The notes under the pieces were generated by a model, which worked only from the letters and a program-made list of their open reading frames with translations, did no database searches and had not been told where the DNA came from. Both the position numbers and the translations under genes were made by a program. Positions 14,980 through 22,758 of a stretch of DNA of 27,535 nucleotides are shown here, in pieces (the first letter of the stretch is position 1; every line of letters begins with the position of its first letter). The stretch lies in the NCBI GenBank assembly GCA_965601425.1, contig CBFCWF010000026.1, positions 1 to 27,535 of the forward strand. Reading direction: 5' to 3'. The DNA comes from Thiosocius sp965601425 (GTDB taxonomy: Bacteria > Pseudomonadota > Gammaproteobacteria > Chromatiales > Chromatiaceae).

Positions 14980-15543
14980 ATGTCACTACCCCCCCCGGAA
15001 AAACGCGAGCTGGTGCACACCCGGACCATCGAATGCAGCGGATACCGCCGCACCGATGGCCTCTGGGACATCGAGGGCAGCCTGATCGACACGCGCACCG
15101 AGGAAATGGAAACCTTTGGACGCGGCAAGATCACGCCCGGCGAACACCTGCACGAGATGTGGCTGAGGATGACCGTGGATTCCGAATTGACCGTGCGGTC
15201 GATCGACGCCAAGACGGTCCATGCCCCGTACCCGCCGTGCCCCAATTTCCCCGACCGTTTCGACAAGCTCGTCGGCCAGCAGATCGAGCCGGGCTGGACC
15301 GCCAAGGTGCGCCTTCTGCTCGGTGGCCGCTGGGGCTGTACACACCTGGTCGAGCTGCTCGGACCCCTGGCGACCACGGCCGTCCAGACCGTGTATGCAT
15401 GGCGTGGCGAGACTGGCGAACACCTCGAGGACAACGTCGCGCCGCCCACCGACTTCATCGACACCTGCCATACGCTCGCGGCCGGCACCGAGGTGGTGCG
15501 CCGCCTGTGGCCGGACCGCGACGAGGGTGGGCCGTCCGACTGA
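14980..15543 (+). CDS. DUF2889 family protein
   Basis: This 187-residue soluble protein starts with LVHTRTIECSGYRRTDGLWD. It has a central CPNFPDRFDKLVG and RWGCTHLVELLGPLATTAVQT segment, the features I associate with DUF2889. The domain sits in an open-barrel-like fold and has no established function. ATG 14980 is used; the ribosome site is poor (only an AAAAGA stretch), while earlier in-frame codons lie inside the promoter region. It is transcribed away from phaP from the same intergenic region and shares a possible PhaR box, hinting at a link to PHB metabolism. That link is inference. Confidence 0.8.
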   Translation: MSLPPPEKRELVHTRTIECSGYRRTDGLWDIEGSLIDTRTEEMETFGRGKITPGEHLHEMWLRMTVDSELTVRSIDAKTVHAPYPPCPNFPDRFDKLVGQQIEPGWTAKVRLLLGGRWGCTHLVELLGPLATTAVQTVYAWRGETGEHLEDNVAPPTDFIDTCHTLAAGTEVVRRLWPDRDEGGPSD

Positions 15544-15544
15544 C

Positions 15545-16117
15545 TTGCCGGACATCGCTGACCCGGGCACGCGTGTCTTGCCCAGCCAGCGTGCGGACTG
15601 GCTGCAGGTCACAGGCCCTAGGCAATACCTCGCCGAGCGTGCACACTTGCCCGATGAACCCGAGGGAAGGCGCCCACCTGTGCAACCTGGCTACCTGTCG
15701 GTCGAAACGCATGCCGGGCATGCCGGCCTGTCACGACTGAAACTGCGCGGCGAACAGCCGGATCCGGACCCGAGCGGGCACGAACAACCACGCATACGCT
15801 ACGTCGCGCAGTTCAATGACGGCGATGCGGCGCTGATGCACACGCACGAGATCCTGAAACGCCGCCTGCTCGATCCCGACACCCACCTTTACCGCATCGC
15901 GCCGGAGCGCGCAGTGGCCGCCATCGAATCGTTGGGCCTGCGCCATCGTCGCGTCTACCTGGATCCGGAATTTTCCGGGCAGAGCCGGACGGCCATCGCG
16001 CAGTTCACGGCCCGCTTCGCCCGACAACGTGAACGCCGCGAGCGCTTCTTCCAGGCGCTCGGTTACATCGGCATCGCGCTGCTGCTGTTCAACCTGGTCG
16101 CATTGTCGCTGGCCTGA
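15545..16117 (+). CDS. Hypothetical protein with C-terminal membrane anchor
   Basis: I do not recognise this ~190-residue protein. The first ~90 residues are Pro/Arg/Asp-rich. Residues ~90-150 look folded (RYVAQFNDGDAALMHTHEIL ... YRIAPERAVAAIESLGL). A basic amphipathic helix (RFARQRERRERFFQ) then leads to one hydrophobic helix at the very end (GYIGIALLLFNLVALSLA), so it is probably tail-anchored with the bulk in the cytoplasm. The start is uncertain: TTG 15545 lies just after the DUF2889 stop, but GTG or TTG codons at 15647-15680 could also serve. It is probably co-transcribed with the DUF2889 gene. Confidence 0.55.
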   Translation: MPDIADPGTRVLPSQRADWLQVTGPRQYLAERAHLPDEPEGRRPPVQPGYLSVETHAGHAGLSRLKLRGEQPDPDPSGHEQPRIRYVAQFNDGDAALMHTHEILKRRLLDPDTHLYRIAPERAVAAIESLGLRHRRVYLDPEFSGQSRTAIAQFTARFARQRERRERFFQALGYIGIALLLFNLVALSLA

Positions 16118-16158
16118 GCCGGCGCATCGCGCAGGGCTTTCGCGGAGGGCAAAACCGT

Positions 16159-16170
16159 CCATACTTGTAG
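16159..16170 (+). promoter_or_regulatory. Sigma-S-like -10 element upstream of the methyltransferase
   Basis: CCATACTTGTAG resembles the sigma-S -10 consensus CTATACTT, with one change. It lies 29 bases before the ATG at 16199. The 10-mer ATACTTGTAG recurs upstream of the gene at 19492. No -35 box is evident, which sigma-S promoters tolerate. Confidence 0.4.
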
Positions 16171-16198
16171 GTGGAGGCCATTCGACAACGGCTAGCCC

Positions 16199-16942
16199 AT
16201 GCCAAAACTGAACCGATTCTTCGCCGCGGTGCTGCTTGCCGCCTCGAGTCTGGCCGGCAACGCGGACGAGCCGGCAGACGCCGCGCTCACTGCGCTCCGC
16301 GAGGGGCTCTGGCGTGATGTCGAGCGTCAGATCGCGCAACTGCATCGCGAGCTCGGCATCGACCGGCTGTCACCCGAGGTGCGACGCGCACTTCGCCAGG
16401 TACCGCGGGAGCGGTTCGTACCGCAAGAACAGCGGCGCTACGCCTACGAAAACCGGCCGTTGCCGATAGGTTACGGTCAGACCATCTCACAACCCCTGAT
16501 CGTCGCGGTGATGACCGAATTGCTCGAGGTCGAGGCCGGCGACCGGATCTTCGAACTGGGTACCGGATCGGGCTACCAGGCGGCGGTACTCGACGCACTG
16601 GGTGCCGAGGTGTACAGCGTGGAGATCGTACCGGAGCTCGGGCAGCGGGCGCGCGAGACGCTGGGCGTGCTCGGCTATCGTGGCGTCGAGACCCGTATCG
16701 GGGACGGGTATTTCGGATGGGAGTCCGCGGCCCCTTTCGACGCGATCATCGTCACCGCCGCCAGCGAGCACATTCCGCCCCCGCTGTTGCGACAGCTGAA
16801 ACCCGGCGGGCGCATGATTATCCCGGTCGGCAGTCGATACCTGACCCAGAAGCTCGTGCTGGTGACTCGCGACGCGGCCGGCCAGGTACGCACGCGTGAG
16901 ATCCTGCCGGTGACCTTCGTCCCGCTGACGGGCACGCGCTGA
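16199..16942 (+). CDS. pcm: Protein-L-isoaspartate O-methyltransferase with signal peptide
   Basis: This 247-residue enzyme would transfer a methyl group from SAM to isoaspartyl residues in damaged proteins. Family motifs are clear: NRPLPIGYGQTISQP (85-99), the SAM loop IFELGTGSGYQAAVL (117-131), an acidic VEIVPEL, FDAIIVTAA (180-188) and LKPGGRMIIPVG (200-211). E. coli Pcm has 208 residues. The extra ~35 here begin MPKLNRFFAAVLLAASSLAG, a convincing Sec signal peptide that would place the enzyme in the periplasm. An in-frame TAG at 16193 rules out a longer start. There is no strong ribosome site at 16199. A sigma-S-like -10 lies upstream, fitting a stress or ageing role. Confidence 0.9.
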   Translation: MPKLNRFFAAVLLAASSLAGNADEPADAALTALREGLWRDVERQIAQLHRELGIDRLSPEVRRALRQVPRERFVPQEQRRYAYENRPLPIGYGQTISQPLIVAVMTELLEVEAGDRIFELGTGSGYQAAVLDALGAEVYSVEIVPELGQRARETLGVLGYRGVETRIGDGYFGWESAAPFDAIIVTAASEHIPPPLLRQLKPGGRMIIPVGSRYLTQKLVLVTRDAAGQVRTREILPVTFVPLTGTR

Positions 16943-16984
16943 GCCGGCCTTTGTCGCGCGAGGCGGTGGACCAGCGGCACGACC

Positions 16985-19387
16985 ATGCGAAACAGCACGC
17001 CTCCTCTCGCGGCCATCGGCCTGATCTCGGCCACTGCGCTCAGCTACGAAATCCTGCTGACCCGTGTGTTCGCAATCGTGCACTGGCATCACCTGGTCGC
17101 GATCGCGATCAGTCTCGCGCTCCTGGGCTACGGGGTCAGCGGGACCTTCCTCACCCTGCTCGGGACGCGCTTGCGACGCCGCTTCCCGGCCTTTTTCGTC
17201 GGCAACGCAATCTTGTTCGCGATCACCGCGCTGGTCTGTCTGAGCGTCGCCCAGCGGATCCCGCTCGATCCACAGGCACTCGCGTGGGATTCGCGCCAGG
17301 CCGTCTATCTCGCCGCCACTTTCCTGCTGCTCGCGATCCCGTTCTTTGCCGCGGCCAACTGTATCGGGGCGACCTTGTCGCAATTTCGCGCCGACATCCC
17401 GCGCATTTACGGTTTCGACCTCGTGGGTGCCGGCCTCGGTGCGTTCGTGCCGCTCGCCGGTCTCGCGCTGCTGCGCCCGGCCGAGGCGTTGTTCGGGGTG
17501 TTCGTCGGCGGCCTGTTGGCAGCGACCCTCGCGGCACAAGCGATGCGCTGGCATCCGGTCCGGGTGTCCCTGCTCGCGATCACGTTGGCAGTCGCGGCAG
17601 GGAGCGGCCTCGATCGCCAGGTCGCACCGTCCGCCTACAAGGATCTGGCGCGGGCCCTGACCGTATACGGCGCGCAGATCGACAGCGAATTGAGCGGCGT
17701 CGATGGTGTGGTCGACGTGGTGCGCAACGACAGCGTGGCACAACGCTTCGCCCCCGGGCTGAGCCTGAACGCGGATGCGACACCACCGAAACAGCTCATG
17801 GTGTTCGTGGATGGCGAGGCGGCCGGCGCGATCGACGTCGACCAGGGCAGCGGCCGGGTCGACGACTACCTCGGGCAGCTGCTCTCCGCGCTGCCGTTCG
17901 ACCTACGGCCCGACGCACGCGTCGCGGTGCTCAATGCCGGCGCGGGTTTCAGGGTACGGCAGGCCGCCGCGCTCGGTGCCGGCCATATCACCGCGATCGA
18001 ACCCACGCGGGCGCTGTTCGAACTCGCGTGCACGCAATACCGCGACCAGCAGCCGGAGGTCTGCGACAGCGCACGGGTCCAGTGGCACATCCAGACGGCA
18101 CGCGCCCACCTCGCCGGCCCGGTCGGGCGATTCGATCTCATCACCGTCGTCGCGAGCGCCGACCCGGGCGGCGTCGATGCATTGAGCATCGATTACGATC
18201 TGACCACCGAGGCTTTCGGCGACTTCTTGAGTCACCTCGAGCACCGCGGACTGCTCGCGATCGAGGGCCCGACCCGCTTGCCGCCGCGCCTTGCCTTGCG
18301 CCTGCTGTACACTGCGCAGCGCGCACTGCTCGCCTCGGACGTGCAACGACCGGACCGGCACATCGCGATGGTTCGCGGCTGGCAACGTTTCCTGCTGATG
18401 GTATCCAACGCCCCGCTGCAGGCGCGCGACAGTGCGCGGATACGCCGCTTCGCCGACGACCTCGGATTCGATCTGGTCTGGCTGCCGGATATCCGTGCCG
18501 AAGAGGTCAATCGCTTCCAGGTACTGCAACAGCCGCTGTTCTTCAACGGCGCCGCGCGGCTGCTGGACCCGCAGCGGGTGGTTGCCGACCGGCGAGGCAC
18601 TGACCGGCTCAGGTCGGCCAGCGACGATAGGCCTTTTCCGCTGCTGTTCACCGGCTGGGGCGAGTCCTGGACTGCGTTGATGCGCGGCGATCCGGCCGGG
18701 CTGGCCCGGCTCGACAGCGCGTTGCTGATCAGCCTGGTCACGCTCGGTCTGGTCGGCATCGCCGCCGTGCTGCTGATACTGCTGCCTTTGTCGTGGATGC
18801 GGCCGGACCGGGCCGAGACCGCAGCGGCCGGGCTGCGTTGGCGCACCCTGCTGTACTTTTCGCTGATTGGTATCGCGTTCCTGTTCCTGGAGTTGGCCTG
18901 GATCCAGCGCATGCAGCTGTTCCTGGGCCACCCGGTGTACGCGACCACCGCGGTGCTTGCGGCATTTCTCGTATTCGCCGGTCTCGGCAGCTTCTGGTCG
19001 CAGCGCGCCGGAAACCGAAACCCGGGCGGCCTGTTGAAACCGGCGGTACTGGTCATCGTGGCATTCAGTCTGGCCTACGTACTGCTGCTACCCGACTGGC
19101 TCGAACGGCTCGCGGGCATTGCGCTGGGCTGGCGCATCGCGGTGGTGCTGGTATTGCTTGCCCCGCTCGCATTCGCGATGGGCGTCCCGTTTCCGACCGG
19201 CCTCAGCCAGCTCGGCGACGCGGCACCCGGCCTGGTGCCCTGGGCCTGGGGTATCAACGGCTGTGCCTCGGTGATCAGCGCCGCCGCGGCAACGCCGCTG
19301 GCCGCGCAGATCGGTTTCACCGGTTTGATACTGATCGCGGTGTCCAGCTATCTGCTGCTGCCCTGGATCGCTTGGCGGCATGACTGA
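16985..19387 (+). CDS. Multi-pass membrane protein with spermidine-synthase-like domain
   Basis: This 800-residue protein has three parts. About six N-terminal membrane helices span residues 8-215. A cytosolic or periplasmic domain (~230-560) holds a degenerate methyltransferase/aminopropyltransferase fold (VAVLNAGAGFRVRQAAALGA, then ITAIEP). A C-terminal block of about six helices (~575-795) ends PWIAWRHD. Proteins of this 'spermine/spermidine synthase domain' membrane type are common in environmental proteobacteria and have no proven activity. The glycine loop is partly kept, but the catalytic Asp pair of SpeE is not obvious. It starts 42 bases after the methyltransferase and is probably in its operon. 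Confidence 0.75.
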   Translation: MRNSTPPLAAIGLISATALSYEILLTRVFAIVHWHHLVAIAISLALLGYGVSGTFLTLLGTRLRRRFPAFFVGNAILFAITALVCLSVAQRIPLDPQALAWDSRQAVYLAATFLLLAIPFFAAANCIGATLSQFRADIPRIYGFDLVGAGLGAFVPLAGLALLRPAEALFGVFVGGLLAATLAAQAMRWHPVRVSLLAITLAVAAGSGLDRQVAPSAYKDLARALTVYGAQIDSELSGVDGVVDVVRNDSVAQRFAPGLSLNADATPPKQLMVFVDGEAAGAIDVDQGSGRVDDYLGQLLSALPFDLRPDARVAVLNAGAGFRVRQAAALGAGHITAIEPTRALFELACTQYRDQQPEVCDSARVQWHIQTARAHLAGPVGRFDLITVVASADPGGVDALSIDYDLTTEAFGDFLSHLEHRGLLAIEGPTRLPPRLALRLLYTAQRALLASDVQRPDRHIAMVRGWQRFLLMVSNAPLQARDSARIRRFADDLGFDLVWLPDIRAEEVNRFQVLQQPLFFNGAARLLDPQRVVADRRGTDRLRSASDDRPFPLLFTGWGESWTALMRGDPAGLARLDSALLISLVTLGLVGIAAVLLILLPLSWMRPDRAETAAAGLRWRTLLYFSLIGIAFLFLELAWIQRMQLFLGHPVYATTAVLAAFLVFAGLGSFWSQRAGNRNPGGLLKPAVLVIVAFSLAYVLLLPDWLERLAGIALGWRIAVVLVLLAPLAFAMGVPFPTGLSQLGDAAPGLVPWAWGINGCASVISAAAATPLAAQIGFTGLILIAVSSYLLLPWIAWRHD

Positions 19388-19441
19388 GATCGCCGCCCGC
19401 ACCTGCACTGACCTGGCGCAGGGGGCGCGAGACCGCCTTAA

Positions 19442-19453
19442 CTATACTTGTAG
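19442..19453 (+). promoter_or_regulatory. Sigma-S-like extended -10 element
   Basis: CTATACTTGTAG matches the sigma-S preference CTATACTT exactly over eight bases. It shares ATACTTGTAG with 16161-16170. It lies about 39 bases before the ATG at 19492. No good -35 box is found 16-18 bases upstream. Confidence 0.5.
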
Positions 19454-19491
19454 CAGGGAAAGGCGTAGGGCTTCTTCAGCGGGGGATCGCC

Positions 19492-19992
19492 ATGAGCACA
19501 AAAGCAGACGAGCCGATGGTCAGCATCGAGGCCATTCGTGAATCACCGTTCGGTCTTGACCTGACCGACGCGCAGTGCCAGTTGCTGGCCGAATCGACCG
19601 GCCTGATCGCCCTCGACGTCGGCGCCCCGCTGCTCGATGAGGGGCACGTCGACGAGGTGCTGTACATCGTGTCCCGCGGCAGCCTCGAGGTCATAAAGCA
19701 GACCGGGGGTGGCGACGCGGTCACGCTGCAGCTGCTGCACCGGGGGGACATGGCGGGCATCCTCGGTTTCGTCGACGGTGTGCCGCACAGCGCCGCGATC
19801 AGGGCGTTGACCCAGTGCGAACTGATCGCGCTGGATCGCAAGGATCTCGAGCGACTGATCGATCAGGATCCTCACCTCGTCTATCTGGTGATGCGCACCG
19901 TGGTGCGTGCCGCACACCGCATCCTCGGCCGGATGAATGCGCAATTCGTCGAGATGTCGAACTACATCAGCCACCAGCACGGTCGTTACTGA
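19492..19992 (+). CDS. Stand-alone cyclic-nucleotide-binding-fold protein
   Basis: This 166-residue protein has one CRP-type beta-roll (residues ~17-125; DEVLYIVSRGSLEVI is typical). A helical C-terminus follows (YLVMRTVVRAAHRILGRMN) with no DNA-binding helix-turn-helix. The phosphate-binding cassette reads GILGFVDGVPHSAA (89-102), so the Glu and Arg that hold cyclic nucleotide in CRP are replaced by Ile90 and His99. It may sense another ligand or act as a protein-interaction module. GGGGGAT precedes ATG 19492. It has its own sigma-S-like promoter element. Its stop overlaps nothing, but it converges with a gene remnant on the - strand. Confidence 0.85.
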   Translation: MSTKADEPMVSIEAIRESPFGLDLTDAQCQLLAESTGLIALDVGAPLLDEGHVDEVLYIVSRGSLEVIKQTGGGDAVTLQLLHRGDMAGILGFVDGVPHSAAIRALTQCELIALDRKDLERLIDQDPHLVYLVMRTVVRAAHRILGRMNAQFVEMSNYISHQHGRY

Positions 19993-20108
19993 ACGTCCGC
20001 CGCGCCCGTGCGCCGGAAGCGGTACTTGACGATCCGGTCGTTGCCGGAACCCGCGAGCCACAGCAGGTCACCGGCGCTGTCCACCCCCTCCGGCGTGGTG
20101 AATACCCC
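19986..20108 (-). pseudogene. Probable 3' remnant of a beta-propeller-type gene
   Basis: On the - strand an open stretch ending at TAA 19986-19988 encodes a protein-like tail, including TTPEGVDSAGDLLWLAG and SGNDRIVKYRF. That pattern resembles the last blade of YncE/NHL-type propeller proteins. No start or upstream domain remains: the frame soon runs into the end of the lytic transglycosylase gene. A 6-bp hairpin (GATCCC/GGGATC, 20110-20126) lies just beyond. It could instead be chance coding likeness. Confidence 0.4.
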
Positions 20109-20143
20109 GGATCCCCTGCCGGGATCGCCGGGACGGCGGAGGG

Positions 20144-20974
20144 TCAGGAGTCGTATGCGTCCTGAACGCCATAGCGCTGCAGGATACGCTTCACGTAACG
20201 CCGCGTCTCGGCGTAGGGTGGAATGCCGCCATGGCGCTCGACGGCCCCCTCGCCCGCGTTATAGCCCGCGAGCATCAGGCTGAGATCGCCATCGAAGCGA
20301 CGCCCCAGCCACTGCAGGTAGGCCATGCCGCCATGCAGATTCTCGATCGGCTCGAACGGGTCCGCGACCCCGAAGCGCTTCGCGGTCGACGGGATCAGCT
20401 GCATCAGGCCAATCGCCCCGCGCGGCGACCGGGCCTGCGGATTGAAATTGGACTCGGCGCGCACCACCTCGCGCACCAGGGCCGGATCCAGTTCGTACTT
20501 TGGCGCGATTTCATAGATCGCGATCAGCAGGCCCGCCCGCCGCTGGTCCGCAAGGTGCAGTTCGAGGCCGTTGCCCGCGACACAGTGCAGTGGCTTCGCC
20601 TCCACCGAGGCGAGGCTGTCCATGATCCAGTCCGGGGACCGCTCGCCCAGCCGCTCCGCCTCGCGCAGCCAGGCCGCCGCGAGTCGGTCGTCACGCGGCA
20701 CCCCGCGTCCCTGATAGTACAACCAACCGAGTTCGAAAGCGGCCAAGCCCTGTTCGTTCAGCGCGGCAGCGCACAGGTAGACCAGGGCGCGGTCGACGTC
20801 ACGCGCGACGCCCTCGCCGAACAGGTATTGCAGCCCTTTTTCGGCCAGTTGCGCCGGCGGCATCGCGGCCACTGCGCAGGCTGCCCGACTGCCGAGCAGG
20901 GCCACGATCAGGCTCGCCAGCAGGATCGCGGCGAACCTCAGCGGTCGTTTTTTTCGCGTTACCCGGTGCATCAT
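20144..20974 (-). CDS. Lytic transglycosylase, Sel1 repeats plus SLT domain
   Basis: This 276-residue envelope protein would cleave peptidoglycan with formation of 1,6-anhydro ends. A basic start and hydrophobic segment (MMHRVTRKKRPLRF..., 13-36) form a signal peptide or anchor. Two Sel1-like repeats follow (~42-108; LFGEGVARDVDRALVYLCAA and LYYQGRGVPRDDRLAAAWL). The SLT domain (~150-268) shows catalytic Glu174 in RAESNFNPQA, GLMQLIPSTAKRFG and AGYNAGEGAV. ATG 20974 or the next ATG at 20971 gives a normal signal peptide; an extension to 21040 does not. It may take part in wall turnover or in assembly of a trans-envelope machine, but no such machine is nearby. Confidence 0.9.
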   Translation of the reverse strand: MMHRVTRKKRPLRFAAILLASLIVALLGSRAACAVAAMPPAQLAEKGLQYLFGEGVARDVDRALVYLCAAALNEQGLAAFELGWLYYQGRGVPRDDRLAAAWLREAERLGERSPDWIMDSLASVEAKPLHCVAGNGLELHLADQRRAGLLIAIYEIAPKYELDPALVREVVRAESNFNPQARSPRGAIGLMQLIPSTAKRFGVADPFEPIENLHGGMAYLQWLGRRFDGDLSLMLAGYNAGEGAVERHGGIPPYAETRRYVKRILQRYGVQDAYDS

Positions 20975-21260
20975 GACCGGGGCTCTGCAAGTGGCATGCC
21001 CGCGTATCCTCTGCCCGCGGGAGGGCACGTATCTCGGCAAACAAACCTGAACTCTTTCCTGAGCTTAGCGGGCAAATAGGCTGACAGGAATACATTTTCT
21101 GAGATTCCGATTCCGTGACTACACCTAAAGTAATTTCTCAAGTTGTAAAGTGGGATGGCAGCGGGCGCGGCCCCTTGTGGTCGCCGTCACGGGCCAATGG
21201 CGCAGCGGCCACCTGTTCGTTTACATTGGTCGGTGAAAGCAACGCACACGACAGAGCACC
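20975..21260. other. Divergent intergenic region
   Basis: This 286-base region separates the lytic transglycosylase (-) from the LMF-like gene (+). Bases ~21040-21150 are clearly more AT-rich than the surroundings and presumably carry both promoters. I cannot assign a confident -35/-10 pair on either strand and see no RNA gene. Confidence 0.4.
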
Positions 21261-22727
21261 GTGCGATTCCCGCCCGTCCGCCATCTGTTGACCGGGTTGC
21301 TGCAACCCGACGACCGTTACCGTCTCACCGCCTGGCTGTTCCTGCGGCTGATCGCGCTGATCTATCTCGCAGCCTTCGCCTCGGCCGCGCTGGAGATCGT
21401 CGGACTGGTCGGGCAAGACGGCATCCTGCCGGCCGCTGAGCATCTCGCGCGCCTCGAACAGCGGTTCGGGGACGCCCGCTGGGTTCGGGTGCCGACGCTG
21501 TTCTGGATCGCGCACGGCGATACCGCGCTGCTCGCCGCCGCTTACGCCGGCTGCGCCGCGGCGCTATTGCTGTTCATCGGTTGGCGGCCCCTGCTGACCA
21601 CGCTGCTGCTGTTCCTGCTCTATCTATCGCTGTTCCGGGTGGGTCAGCTGTTCTTCAATTTCCAATGGGACTATCTGCTGCTCGAGGCCGGCTTCCTGTC
21701 GATATTCCTGACCGCCGGCCCGAACCGCCTGCTGGTCTTTCTGTTCCACTGGCTGCTGTTTCGACTGCGCTTTCTTTCCGGCCTGTCGAAGCTGCTCAGC
21801 GAAGACCCGTCGTGGCGTGGGCTGACCGCGCTGAATGACTATTTCGAGACGCAGCCGCTGCCGCACATGGGCGCCTGGTACGCGCATCAGCTGCCTGATT
21901 GGTTGCTCCGGGCCGGCACCGGGGCTACGCTGTTCGTCGAACTGCTGGTCCCGTTCTTAATCTTCCTGCCTCGCCCGTTCCGGCTGTTCGCCGCATTGGC
22001 GACGATCGCGATCCAGCTGCTGATCATCCTGACCAGCAACCACAACTTCATCAATCTGCTGACCATCGCGCTGTGCCTGTTCCTGCTCGACGATCGCGCT
22101 GTCGGACGGCTGGTGCCCGACGGGCTGCGCCGTCGCGCCGATGCGCCAGGACGCGGCCTGCTGCAAAAGATCCTGCTGCCACCCCTCGGCGCGTTGCTAC
22201 TGCTCGTCAGTAGCCTCGCAATGTACGATTTCGTCGCCGGGCGACGCGGCGCGGACACCTGGACGGCCGCGGCGACGGCCTGGATGCGCGGCTGGGGTCT
22301 GGCCAACGTTTATCACATCTTCCCGACCATGCAGAAGGAGCGCCAGGAGCTGATCATCGAGGGCAGCAACGACGGGCGCCACTGGCAGGCCTATCGGTTT
22401 CGCTACAAGCCCAACAGCCCGGACGAACGGCCGGCCTTCATCGTGCCCCTGCACCCGCGCCTGGACTGGATGATCTGGTTCATCCCGCCACAGAATCCGG
22501 CGATGCGCCCCTGGTTCGAACGCTTCCTCTGGCAGCTGCATCAGAACGCACCGGCGGTGACCGGCCTGCTGCGCCACAACCCGTTCCCCGACGCTGGACC
22601 GCGCTATCTGCGGATACTCGCCTACCGGTACCGGTTCACGACCCGCGAGGAACGCCGGGAGACCGGCAGGGTGTGGCACGCCGAACTGCTCGGCGAATTC
22701 CCTCGGGTACCGCCGCGCCGCCCTTGA
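21261..22727 (+). CDS. Lipase maturation factor (LMF1)-like membrane protein
   Basis: This 488-residue protein has about seven to eight membrane helices (residues ~22-345) and a C-terminal soluble domain. Marker segments are FNFQWDYLLLEAGFLSIFL, FRLRFLSGLSKLLSEDPSW, TSNHNFINLLTIALCLFLLDD, and NVYHIFPTMQKERQELIIEGS at the start of the soluble part. In animals LMF1 helps lipases fold in the ER. Bacterial relatives are of unknown function; a role in exported-protein folding or quinone/thiol chemistry has no direct support here. The start is GTG 21261 with only a weak AGAG site. No lipase gene is nearby. Confidence 0.8.
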   Translation: MRFPPVRHLLTGLLQPDDRYRLTAWLFLRLIALIYLAAFASAALEIVGLVGQDGILPAAEHLARLEQRFGDARWVRVPTLFWIAHGDTALLAAAYAGCAAALLLFIGWRPLLTTLLLFLLYLSLFRVGQLFFNFQWDYLLLEAGFLSIFLTAGPNRLLVFLFHWLLFRLRFLSGLSKLLSEDPSWRGLTALNDYFETQPLPHMGAWYAHQLPDWLLRAGTGATLFVELLVPFLIFLPRPFRLFAALATIAIQLLIILTSNHNFINLLTIALCLFLLDDRAVGRLVPDGLRRRADAPGRGLLQKILLPPLGALLLLVSSLAMYDFVAGRRGADTWTAAATAWMRGWGLANVYHIFPTMQKERQELIIEGSNDGRHWQAYRFRYKPNSPDERPAFIVPLHPRLDWMIWFIPPQNPAMRPWFERFLWQLHQNAPAVTGLLRHNPFPDAGPRYLRILAYRYRFTTREERRETGRVWHAELLGEFPRVPPRRP

Positions 22728-22758
22728 CGCCGAAAACGCCCGCCTACCGGACCGGCCG

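Noticed and set aside
16951..18603. 550-codon frame overlapping the spermidine-synthase-like gene
   Set aside because: It is extremely Arg/Pro/Gly-rich and has no domain, while the 16985-19387 frame has clear membrane helices and a SAM-like loop.
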